12,597 nucleotides of DNA from JBFXAN01 sp050184225 (GTDB taxonomy: Bacteria > Chloroflexota > Dehalococcoidia > CAUJGQ01): the NCBI GenBank assembly GCA_050184225.1, contig JBFXAN010000186.1:1-12597 (forward strand). Reading direction: 5' to 3'. This document shows, piece after piece, positions 7,531 to 12,597 of this stretch; positions within the stretch are counted from its first letter, which is position 1; each line of letters opens with the position of its first letter. Below the pieces are notes generated by a model. That model was given only the letters and a program-made list of their open reading frames with translations, had not been told where the DNA came from and ran no database searches. Both the position numbers and the translations under genes were made by a program.

Positions 7531-7575
7531 CCTCCCCTCTCCCGCCGGGGCGGGAGAGGGGCCGGGGGTGAGGGC
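7531..7575 (+). repeat. Palindromic intergenic repeat, copy C
   Basis: A perfect 12-bp stem (7534-7545 with 7550-7561, 4-nt loop) followed by the family tail CCGGGGGTGAGGGC. It lies between the convergent ends of ilvD (7416) and the secreted-protein gene (7581). The remaining 7417-7530 is non-coding and carries GTGCCGATCAACC just upstream, related to sequence before copies B (GTGCCGATCA) and D (GATCAACCG). It could serve as a bidirectional transcription stop, but there are no flanking T-runs. Confidence 0.85.
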
Positions 7576-7580
7576 CCTCC

Positions 7581-8219
7581 CTAACGCCCGACTGGCTTCG
7601 CCGGCGCCTGTGCCGGTACCTGGGCAGGCGGCGCCACCGGCCGGCCCACCGGCCCCATCTGACCCACCGCCACCGTTTGCTGCCCAAGCGCACCGGCCAG
7701 CTTGTCGCGCTGCCTGCCGATCCATCCCTCGATCTCGGTCGCAACGGTGGCGTCAGTTGATTCCGATGCCCATTCCACCAGCACCGTCATCAGGGCAAGA
7801 ACATCCGCCTCCCGCCAGGCGAGCACGATACCGGACGTCGCTGGCCCACCCTCCCCTCCGCTGAGCGGAATCGCAAACGCCCCACCGGGAAACCCCGTCG
7901 GGGCGAACGGCATTCCCGCCGTGTACTCCACCAGGAACGGGCGGACCAACACCGCCACGGACTCGCGCGGCGTCGCCACCGGATCGCTCAGCAGGGTGAT
8001 CCCGACCGCCGCCACCGATCGCGACCGTCGGTCCATCACCCGGAAGAACGACGGCGCGCGTTCATCCGGCTCGTCGAGCACGATCGCGAACCCCTCCCCC
8101 AGCTCCTGCGGCGTGAGGATCAGCGCTTCCAGCTCCGCCGTCGTCTGGGGAGCGGCGTTGGCGATCGTCACGCTGCTCCAGATACAGAGCAGCGCGACCG
8201 TCAGCAGTAGCCGCCCCAC
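7581..8219 (-). CDS. Secreted protein of unknown function
   Basis: Encodes 212 aa, with a GTG start at 8219 and a GGGAA about 10 nt upstream. ATG codons just upstream are in another frame that closes within 15 codons. The N-terminus is a clear Sec signal peptide: Arg3, a hydrophobic core LLLTVALLCIW (4-14), and an A-N-A site with likely cleavage after residue 22. No Cys follows, so it is not a lipoprotein. The mature part begins with LILTPQELGEGF, a pattern common at the start of small exported domains of unknown role, and ends in a Pro/Ala/Val-rich tail (about 189-212) that is probably disordered. No catalytic motif is recognised. It lies 37 nt downstream of the 3-hydroxyacyl-CoA dehydrogenase, so is likely co-transcribed. 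I do not recognise a family. Confidence 0.8.
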   Translation of the reverse strand: MGRLLLTVALLCIWSSVTIANAAPQTTAELEALILTPQELGEGFAIVLDEPDERAPSFFRVMDRRSRSVAAVGITLLSDPVATPRESVAVLVRPFLVEYTAGMPFAPTGFPGGAFAIPLSGGEGGPATSGIVLAWREADVLALMTVLVEWASESTDATVATEIEGWIGRQRDKLAGALGQQTVAVGQMGPVGRPVAPPAQVPAQAPAKPVGR

Positions 8220-8256
8220 GAGCCGGTTCCCAGCATCGTCGTCATCTCCCGCTGCC

Positions 8257-9009
8257 CTACCACGACTTACCGATGCCGCCGCGCGAGCCGAAGAACCCCG
8301 CCGGCCAGTTCCGGCCCGTCATCATCGCCTTGTCGATATCCTCGCCCGTCGCGATCCCCGCCTCGACGATCGCGTTCGCCTCGCGCCGGGCCGCGCCGAA
8401 GATCCGGTTGAGCAGGAACCCGTACGTCCCCGGCGCATCCTTCACCATCGATACGACCTTGCCCGCCGCCTCGGCCAGCGCCCGTGTCGTCGCGATCGTC
8501 TCCTCCGATGTCTCCGGCGTGTAGATCACCTCGCACATCCGCATCGTCGGCACCGGGTTGGAGAAGTGCATCCCCACGAACAGCGGTTTCCGCGTCGCCG
8601 GCACATCCCGCGCGATCTCCTCGATCACAAACCCCGATGTGTTCGACGCGAAGATCGCCTCGGCCTTGACCACGCCGTCGAGCTCCTTGAAGACCTCCTG
8701 CTTCAGCTCCAGCTTCTCCGGGATTGCCTCGATCACGATGTCGCACTGAGCGAGGTCGTCGAGCCTGGTCGTCAACTCGATCCGCTGCATCGCCGCCTGC
8801 GCAGCGTCGAACTTCAGCTTGCCGATCTCGACCGCCCGCTTGATCCCCCACTTCCCTTCGAACACCGCATCCTCGGTCGCGTGGATCGCCTCGTCGCTGA
8901 TGTCCCGCACGACGATTGGATATCCGGCCACCGCAAACACCTGCGCGATGCCGCCGCCCATCACCCCGCCGCCGAGCACGCCGATGCTCTTCACATCCTC
9001 GAGCTTCAC
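8257..9009 (-). CDS. 3-hydroxyacyl-CoA (3-hydroxybutyryl-CoA) dehydrogenase, short C-terminus
   Basis: Encodes 250 aa. NAD(P)-dependent oxidation of 3-hydroxyacyl-CoA or the reverse, as in beta-oxidation and butyrate-type pathways. The GTG at 9009 is favoured by AGGAGGG 6 nt upstream; an ATG at 9036 would add nine residues (MERQTGGRT) but has a poorer site. The Rossmann motif is GVLGGGVMGGGIA (10-22; GxGxxG = Gly13, 15, 18). Active-site residues fit the family: Ser122 in ASNTSGF, His148 in GMHFSNPVP, Glu160 in CEVI (12 after the His) and Asn201 in LLNRIF. The usual C-terminal helical domain is about 95-100 residues, but here the protein stops roughly 50 residues after Asn201, at GSRGGIGKSW. 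Other frames downstream do not restore the missing part. It may be a genuine short subfamily or a truncated gene. Confidence 0.9.
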   Translation of the reverse strand: MKLEDVKSIGVLGGGVMGGGIAQVFAVAGYPIVVRDISDEAIHATEDAVFEGKWGIKRAVEIGKLKFDAAQAAMQRIELTTRLDDLAQCDIVIEAIPEKLELKQEVFKELDGVVKAEAIFASNTSGFVIEEIARDVPATRKPLFVGMHFSNPVPTMRMCEVIYTPETSEETIATTRALAEAAGKVVSMVKDAPGTYGFLLNRIFGAARREANAIVEAGIATGEDIDKAMMTGRNWPAGFFGSRGGIGKSW

Positions 9010-9015
9010 CGTTCG

Positions 9016-9022
9016 CCCTCCT
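9016..9022 (-). promoter_or_regulatory. Strong ribosome binding site that selects a GTG start
   Basis: AGGAGGG on the minus strand, 6 nt before the GTG at 9009, is the best Shine-Dalgarno match in this operon. It would lie inside the coding frame if the ATG at 9036 were used, so it decides the start of the 3-hydroxyacyl-CoA dehydrogenase. Confidence 0.7.
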
Positions 9023-9142
9023 GTCTGTCGTTCCATCGGATGGTAGCCGCTCCGCCCTCTACACGCGTCATCTGGAATACGGTGATCCCTTGGGTGCAGA
9101 AACGACGGTCGCGACATTCGCCGGCTCCGGCTCGGGTGGGGC

Positions 9143-9676
9143 TCAGTGCACCATCGGGCCATCGATGATTCGTTGCACCAGCGTCAGGCTTTCGTCGATG
9201 CTCAGATCCGTGGAGTCCACTCGCACTGACGCGGGCCATCCCTGGCTGGCCGCGTGCTGATCGCGCGTGTGCATCTCGAGGACACGCTTCTCCCGTGCCC
9301 GCGACCGCGCCAGCGTCTCCTCCAGCGACGGCAGGACGATCACCGCCCGCCACTGCAACCCGGCCACCAGTGGCCGCCAGTCGCGCTCGAACGCCACCGG
9401 ATCGAATACGTCGTCGATCGCCACGTCATAGCCGGATTCGAGAAACGACCGCGCCAGCGCCATGCATGCCCGCACGCTCAGCTGGTACTGCTCGCTCTGC
9501 AACTCCCCCGGCTGCTGCGGGTCCGCTCGTCCGGCGACGATCAACTCCCGCACGCGGTCCAGCTCGATGTGCACCGCCCGCCCGCGCGTCTCGCACCATG
9601 CCCGCGCCAGCGTCGACTTCCCCGCCCCGGCCGGACCCCCAAACAAGGCGAGCAGTCCCGCTGCCGTTTCGGCCAT
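9143..9676 (-). CDS. Small P-loop ATPase/kinase-like protein (AAA_33 type)
   Basis: Encodes 177 aa. ATG at 9676 with GAGGTG about 6 nt upstream. The Walker A motif GPAGAGKS is at residues 14-21, followed by LARAWC. IELDRVRELI (37-46) and the hydrophobic-Asp-Asp strand of YDVAIDDVFDP fit the second strand of a nucleoside/shikimate-kinase-like fold. LARSRAREKR (about 121-130) could be the Arg-rich lid that clamps ATP. These features fit the zeta-toxin/chloramphenicol-phosphotransferase/polynucleotide-kinase-like group collected as AAA_33. The acceptor substrate cannot be predicted, and no antitoxin-like partner is adjacent. It is 62 nt after the nucleotidyltransferase and 133 nt before the dehydrogenase start, all on the minus strand. 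Confidence 0.87.
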   Translation of the reverse strand: MAETAAGLLALFGGPAGAGKSTLARAWCETRGRAVHIELDRVRELIVAGRADPQQPGELQSEQYQLSVRACMALARSFLESGYDVAIDDVFDPVAFERDWRPLVAGLQWRAVIVLPSLEETLARSRAREKRVLEMHTRDQHAASQGWPASVRVDSTDLSIDESLTLVQRIIDGPMVH

Positions 9677-9738
9677 TCAAGCACCTCAGAACGTTCGAAG
9701 CAGCCGCCCGCCGTCCCCCGGCCCACCTTCGGCAATTG

Positions 9739-10476
9739 CTACCTGACGATTGTGTCCAGCTTTCGGCCCCGCGGCGGAAACAGGCGGAGCAATGCGCGAA
9801 TCTCGGCCACCGTTCGGCCAAGCGCCTCCGCCTCAGCGCCCGCTGCCGAGAGCAGGCGGTCCGCCGCGCCCAACCCCGCGCGCTCAATCAGCCCCTTCTC
9901 GTTGAGCGCCCATTCCCCCCGCTCCGCCAGCCGCGCCTGCGCCGCCGCCATCACCGCCACGGCCAGCGCCCCCGCACACGCCGCCGCCTCACCCCGCGTC
10001 GCATAGCCGTCCGCGTACAGCAGAAAGAACGCCGCCCGTCCCAACCACCACCCCGGCGCCCGCTCTCGCAGCCGTGCCGGATACGCCGGCCGCGGCAGCT
10101 CGCCGGACAGCACCCGGTTCAGTGCCAGCTCCCCCACCAGCACATACGTCGCCATCCCGGCAATGTATCCCGGCACCGGCTCGACCTCGAAGCGCCCGAT
10201 CTCCGCTTCCCGTATCCAGTGCTCGACCGCATCCAGATCCCGATACAGCAGATCGACCCGCTCGCCCTCAACCTCGACCCACGCCCCCGGCTCGACCACC
10301 TCACCGGCGAACCCAAGCGCCCGCACGGCCGCCACATCAATCCGCCCGCGGTAATACAGACCGAAGTCCCAGTCGCTCTCCGGTCGTGCCTCGCCGCGTG
10401 CCCGCGACCCGCCGAGGCAGACGGCAACTACACCAGGAATCCGCGCAAGTCGTTCGGTCAGCCCATCAACATCCAC
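9739..10476 (-). CDS. Nucleotidyltransferase-domain protein (polymerase-beta superfamily)
   Basis: Encodes 245 aa. GTG start at 10476, with GGGAG about 10 nt upstream. The superfamily signature is complete: GGSRARGEARPESDWDFGLY from Gly22, with metal-binding Asp35 and Asp37, and a third Asp75 in ERVDLLYRD. The C-terminal part (about 90-245) is helical and Ala/Leu-rich, as in aminoglycoside adenylyltransferase-like and other MNT-domain proteins. It would transfer a nucleotide to a small molecule or protein; the acceptor is unknown. No HEPN partner is seen next to it, which argues against a simple MNT/HEPN toxin-antitoxin pair. It lies between an Eis-like acetyltransferase and a P-loop kinase-like gene. 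Confidence 0.87.
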   Translation of the reverse strand: MDVDGLTERLARIPGVVAVCLGGSRARGEARPESDWDFGLYYRGRIDVAAVRALGFAGEVVEPGAWVEVEGERVDLLYRDLDAVEHWIREAEIGRFEVEPVPGYIAGMATYVLVGELALNRVLSGELPRPAYPARLRERAPGWWLGRAAFFLLYADGYATRGEAAACAGALAVAVMAAAQARLAERGEWALNEKGLIERAGLGAADRLLSAAGAEAEALGRTVAEIRALLRLFPPRGRKLDTIVR

Positions 10477-10498
10477 CCGAACATGCTCCCGTGGCGGT

Positions 10499-10573
10499 CC
10501 TGGGAGCGCGGGCTTCTAGCCCGCATCGAGGACGCGAATCCCGACATGCGGACTGGAAGCCCGCGCTCTCAGG
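10499..10573. repeat. Inverted repeat with 28-nt arms between the Eis-like and nucleotidyltransferase genes
   Basis: Left arm 10499-10526 and right arm 10546-10573 are reverse complements with three mismatches, separated by 19 nt. Each arm also contains its own small palindrome (GCGGGCT/AGCCCGC type; one mismatch in the right arm). It occupies most of the 128-nt gap at 10477-10604. It is unrelated in sequence to the C-rich repeat family A-D. It could act as a terminator or RNA-processing hairpin within the minus-strand run, or be a dispersed palindromic element. No T-run follows. Confidence 0.8.
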
Positions 10574-10604
10574 GGTCGTGATCAGGCCAGCACCGCAAGG
10601 TTCC

Positions 10605-11828
10605 CTACATCCAGTGGTCCAGACACACCGGCACACGCGCCGTCCGGAACAGGTCGTCGGCGACCGCGACCGCCGCCGGGTCAGCGCATTCGATCAGCCC
10701 CGCCCGCGCCAGTACGCTCGCCGGCTGAAAGCCGCTCACCATCAGCGCCAGCACCCGCGGCGTAAGCCGAATCTGCGGCTCGGCCGAGACACATCGCACC
10801 GCCGCCGCCCCGTCCACCGTCAATTCCCAGACACCGCTGTTCCACGGCGCATACGTGTCCTCGATGCCCAGAACAAGCCGTCCGTTGCGGTCGTAGCCGC
10901 GTTCCGCCAGCGCCGCCTGCACATCGACGATCCGCGCCAGCGCCCCGTCATAGGCCCGTACCTTCAGCGCCCGCGGCTCCTCCACCTGATACGTCAGCGG
11001 ATCGTCCAGCGGTATGCCCCACATCCGCACGGAGCCGACCAGGTCATGCGAGCTCAGATACTGAATCAGCCCCCGGTGCGCCCCCGGCGTCAGCCACACC
11101 CACTCCTGCGTCGTGATCTGCTGATCCGGCTCCCCCATCGGCCGATCCGTCATCGTGCCCACGTCGTAGATCGTGTAGCCCAGCACCGCGTCCGCTTCCT
11201 CATAGACCGCCACCAGGAACGGCGCCCGCGTCGTGTTCTTTAGGCGTAGCGCGGCGCTCCACTCGAAGTCACCGCGCCGCATCGGCAACATCCGCGCCGA
11301 CGCATACCGCTCATACACCGGCTCGATCACCGCCCGCGCCTCGTCCCGCCGCACCAGCCGCACCCGTCCCGGCACGGGTACGTCGTCGACAAAGCGCAGA
11401 TGCCGCGGGTCGAAGTCGTGCATCAGGCCCGTGTAGACCACCGACCAGCCGAACCGCTGGTAGATCGCCGCCATCGACGCTTCGAGGATCGTCACGCACT
11501 GGCCCGCCTCCCGCATCAGCCGGTAGGCCCACGTCATCAACTCGCGCAGGTGCCCGCGCCGCCGGTGCGTCGGCAGCGTGAACACATCGGTCACCCCCGC
11601 CGCCGCGACCGCCCGGCCGTTCCAGTGCATCGTCACCGGCACCACCACCACCTGCGCCACGCACTCACCGCCGTCGAAGGCGCAGAGTCGCCATTCCGGC
11701 CGGATCAGCGTCCGCTCGATCGATCCCTCGATCTCTGACGTCGCCGTGCTCCCACCAAACGCGACCGACTGTGCCCACATCACGCTCGGCATGTCCTCGA
11801 TCCGTGCGAGTCGATACTCAACCGTCAT
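10605..11828 (-). CDS. Eis-like GNAT family N-acetyltransferase
   Basis: Encodes 407 aa, the usual length for the Eis (enhanced intracellular survival) group. The ATG at 11828 follows a GGGGAGGGG ribosome site (about 11832-11840); the open frame goes on to 11939 but the extra residues are Gly/Ala/Cys-rich and non-family. The first GNAT domain has the acetyl-CoA loop VFTLPTHRRRGHLRELM (82-98) and motif B EASMAAIYQRFGW (116-128), where Tyr123 corresponds to the proposed general acid of Eis. A second, degenerate GNAT region and an SCP2-like C-terminal domain (about 300-407) follow. Family members acetylate amines, including aminoglycosides and protein lysines; the native substrate here is unknown. 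It heads the five-gene minus-strand run and is divergent from the LLM gene. Confidence 0.92.
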   Translation of the reverse strand: MTVEYRLARIEDMPSVMWAQSVAFGGSTATSEIEGSIERTLIRPEWRLCAFDGGECVAQVVVVPVTMHWNGRAVAAAGVTDVFTLPTHRRRGHLRELMTWAYRLMREAGQCVTILEASMAAIYQRFGWSVVYTGLMHDFDPRHLRFVDDVPVPGRVRLVRRDEARAVIEPVYERYASARMLPMRRGDFEWSAALRLKNTTRAPFLVAVYEEADAVLGYTIYDVGTMTDRPMGEPDQQITTQEWVWLTPGAHRGLIQYLSSHDLVGSVRMWGIPLDDPLTYQVEEPRALKVRAYDGALARIVDVQAALAERGYDRNGRLVLGIEDTYAPWNSGVWELTVDGAAAVRCVSAEPQIRLTPRVLALMVSGFQPASVLARAGLIECADPAAVAVADDLFRTARVPVCLDHWM

Positions 11829-11880
11829 CGTCCCCTCCCCCTGCATCGCCGGAACATCACACCCGGCCGCAGCGCCGATC

Positions 11881-11886
11881 ATCATA
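11881..11886 (-). promoter_or_regulatory. Candidate -10 element (TATGAT) for the Eis-like gene
   Basis: TATGAT on the minus strand matches the sigma-70 -10 consensus at five of six positions and lies 52 nt upstream of the ATG at 11828. No convincing -35 box is found at 16-18 nt. Confidence 0.3.
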
Positions 11887-11967
11887 TCGCGCCCGTTCCC
11901 ATTGCTGCCGTAAGCAGCGCACGCGTGGCCATTGCACACGCCGCTGAAGTGCCCGCGACCGTCCGAC

Positions 11968-11994
11968 TTGACCGTTCGAGACGGACGATATTAG
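11968..11994 (+). promoter_or_regulatory. Weak promoter candidate for the LLM gene, inside a short inverted repeat
   Basis: TTGACC (11968-11973) and TATTAG (11989-11994) are 15 nt apart, a short spacing. CGTCCG (11960-11965) and CGGACG (11982-11987) form an inverted pair around the -35 box, which could be a repressor site. All elements are short, so support is modest. Confidence 0.28.
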
Positions 11995-12034
11995 GTAGAG
12001 CTAACCAACAGCGCTAGGATCCGGCAATCAACCT

Positions 12035-12054
12035 CTCCCCAGCACTTTGGGGAG
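12035..12054. repeat. Short hairpin upstream of repeat copy D
   Basis: CTCCCCA (12035-12041) pairs with TGGGGAG (12048-12054) around a 6-nt loop. It is followed by GATCAACCG and then copy D. Copy C has a comparable layout (a C-rich stretch, then GATCAACC, then the main hairpin), so this may be the other half of the same element. Confidence 0.5.
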
Positions 12055-12086
12055 GCGAACCTAGATCAACCGAGGTCTGCCGGTTT

Positions 12087-12129
12087 CTCCCCTCTCTCAC
12101 GCCAGTGGGGGAGGGGTCGGGGGAGGGGG
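12087..12129 (+). repeat. Palindromic intergenic repeat, copy D (divergent)
   Basis: A 12-bp stem with two G-T (G-U) positions (12089-12100 with 12105-12116, 4-nt loop), then the G-rich tail TCGGGGGAGGGGG, a variant of the A-C tail. Its last G-run ends 10 nt before the LLM start codon, where it can act as the Shine-Dalgarno sequence. Confidence 0.75.
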
Positions 12130-12139
12130 TCGCCGTCAG

Positions 12140-12597
12140 ATGAAGTTTGGTCTGTTTCTGAACGCGGGTGAATTCCCCGGCATGAGTCATGATGCGATCT
12201 ACGATCTCTTGGTGTCGCAGGCGGAGCTTGCCGACCAGCTCGGTTATCACGACCTCTGGATCACCGAACATCATTTCATCCCGTTCGGCATCAATTCCTC
12301 CGCCCTCGCCGCCGCCGCCTTCCTCCTGGGCCATACCCAATCGGTGCGCGTCGGTACTGCGGTCGTGCTCGCTCCCCAGTATCATCCCGTGCAGCTTGCC
12401 GAACAGACGGCGATCCTCGACCAGTTCAGCCGCGGCCGTTTCGACCTGGGTATCGGCCGCGGCGGCTACCTCCGTGACTTCGAGGTCTTCGGCACCCCGC
12501 TCGACCGCTATGACCGCGAGGTGGAAGCCACCATCCGGACCTTGCTCGACGCCTGGGACGGTCAGCCGCTGCCCAACGCCGGCGGAACCGCACCACC
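12140..12597 (+). CDS. LLM-class (luciferase-like) flavin/F420-dependent oxidoreductase (3' partial)
   Basis: The frame runs from ATG at 12140 to the right edge without a stop, giving 152 residues of an expected 320-400. The start MKFGLFLNAGEFPG is typical of bacterial-luciferase-like TIM-barrel proteins. Family segments follow: YHDLWITEHHFIPFG (36-50), VGTAVVLAPQYHPVQLAEQ (71-89) and LDQFSRGRFDLGIGRG (93-108), the last being the conserved R-G-R-F-x-L-G-x-G-R-G motif. Members oxidise diverse substrates with FMNH2 or F420; which one applies here cannot be decided from this half. The ribosome site appears to be the GGGAGGGGG end of repeat copy D. The gene is divergent from the Eis-like gene. 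Confidence 0.92.
   Translation, partial: MKFGLFLNAGEFPGMSHDAIYDLLVSQAELADQLGYHDLWITEHHFIPFGINSSALAAAAFLLGHTQSVRVGTAVVLAPQYHPVQLAEQTAILDQFSRGRFDLGIGRGGYLRDFEVFGTPLDRYDREVEATIRTLLDAWDGQPLPNAGGTAP

Larger units (their letters stand above)
11829..12139. other. Divergent intergenic region (311 nt) upstream of the Eis-like and LLM genes
   Basis: No credible gene. It contains the Eis-like ribosome site, a possible minus-strand -10 element (11881-11886), a weak plus-strand promoter candidate (11968-11994), a short hairpin at 12035-12054, and palindromic repeat copy D (12087-12129) directly before the LLM start. The open frame extending the Eis-like gene to 11939 is considered leader, not protein. 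Confidence 0.6.

Noticed and set aside
4994..7575. A CRISPR array formed by the repeated hairpins
   Set aside because: Copies are irregularly spaced, in both orientations and separated by genes; no cas genes.
9143..10476. An MNT/HEPN or zeta-type toxin-antitoxin module formed by the nucleotidyltransferase and P-loop genes
   Set aside because: No HEPN protein and no small antitoxin gene lies next to either; sizes and order do not fit known modules.
7702..10581. Long plus-strand frames across the minus-strand operon
   Set aside because: Arg/Pro/His-rich translations antisense to five genes with recognisable motifs or a signal peptide.
11829..11939. Longer Eis-like protein starting at 11939
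   Set aside because: The ATG at 11828 has a strong ribosome site and begins with family-like sequence; the extension is unlike Eis N-termini.
12014..12385. A minus-strand open frame covering repeat D and the LLM start
   Set aside because: It reads through the repeat and is antisense to a clear LLM N-terminus.

Overview
The window is a GC-rich bacterial chromosomal segment with densely packed metabolic genes. There is no phage, plasmid, CRISPR, rRNA or tRNA signal. Two likely coenzyme F420-type enzymes (a DDN-like protein and a PPOX-class protein), a luciferase-like monooxygenase, an Eis-like acetyltransferase and strong Arg/Ala/Pro codon bias fit a high-GC F420-using lineage. Chloroflexota of the Thermomicrobia type, or an actinobacterial-like lineage, are my best guesses. 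This is inference, because no phylogenetic marker lies in the window.

Layout. (1) 2-145: the 3' end of a plus-strand gene. It converges on a minus-strand pair, a DDN-like F420-dependent oxidoreductase (2504-2938) followed by a serine S9/DPP-IV-like peptidase (159-2435). (2) 2939-3152: a divergent promoter region. (3) 3153-4972: a plus-strand two-gene operon with an ATGA overlap, encoding an aldo/keto reductase and a 6-phosphogluconate/hydroxyisobutyrate-dehydrogenase-like enzyme with a DUF1932-type C-terminus. (4) 4973-5202: an intergenic region holding two inverted copies of a palindromic repeat. (5) 5203-7416: a PPOX-class F420-dependent enzyme, then ilvD (dihydroxy-acid dehydratase), with a third repeat copy after ilvD. 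(6) 11828 down to 7581: a five-gene minus-strand run. In transcription order it encodes an Eis-like GNAT acetyltransferase, a nucleotidyltransferase, a small P-loop kinase-like ATPase, a short 3-hydroxyacyl-CoA dehydrogenase and a secreted protein of unknown function. (7) 11829-12139: a divergent intergenic region with a fourth repeat copy next to the start of a plus-strand luciferase-like (LLM) oxidoreductase that runs off the right edge.

How the genes fit together. Most are redox enzymes using NAD(P)H, F420 or flavin, with one branched-chain amino acid enzyme (IlvD) and one beta-oxidation or butyryl-type enzyme. The Eis-like, nucleotidyltransferase and P-loop genes resemble three chemistries (acetyl, nucleotidyl and phosphoryl transfer) also used for antibiotic modification, but a shared role is speculative.

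The most distinctive non-coding feature is a family of intergenic GC-rich hairpins with a conserved G-rich tail: four copies in about 7 kb, two of them as an inverted pair. A separate 28-nt-arm inverted repeat lies at 10499-10573. I did not find a convincing new multi-gene system. The repeat family and the truncated dehydrogenase are the best leads.
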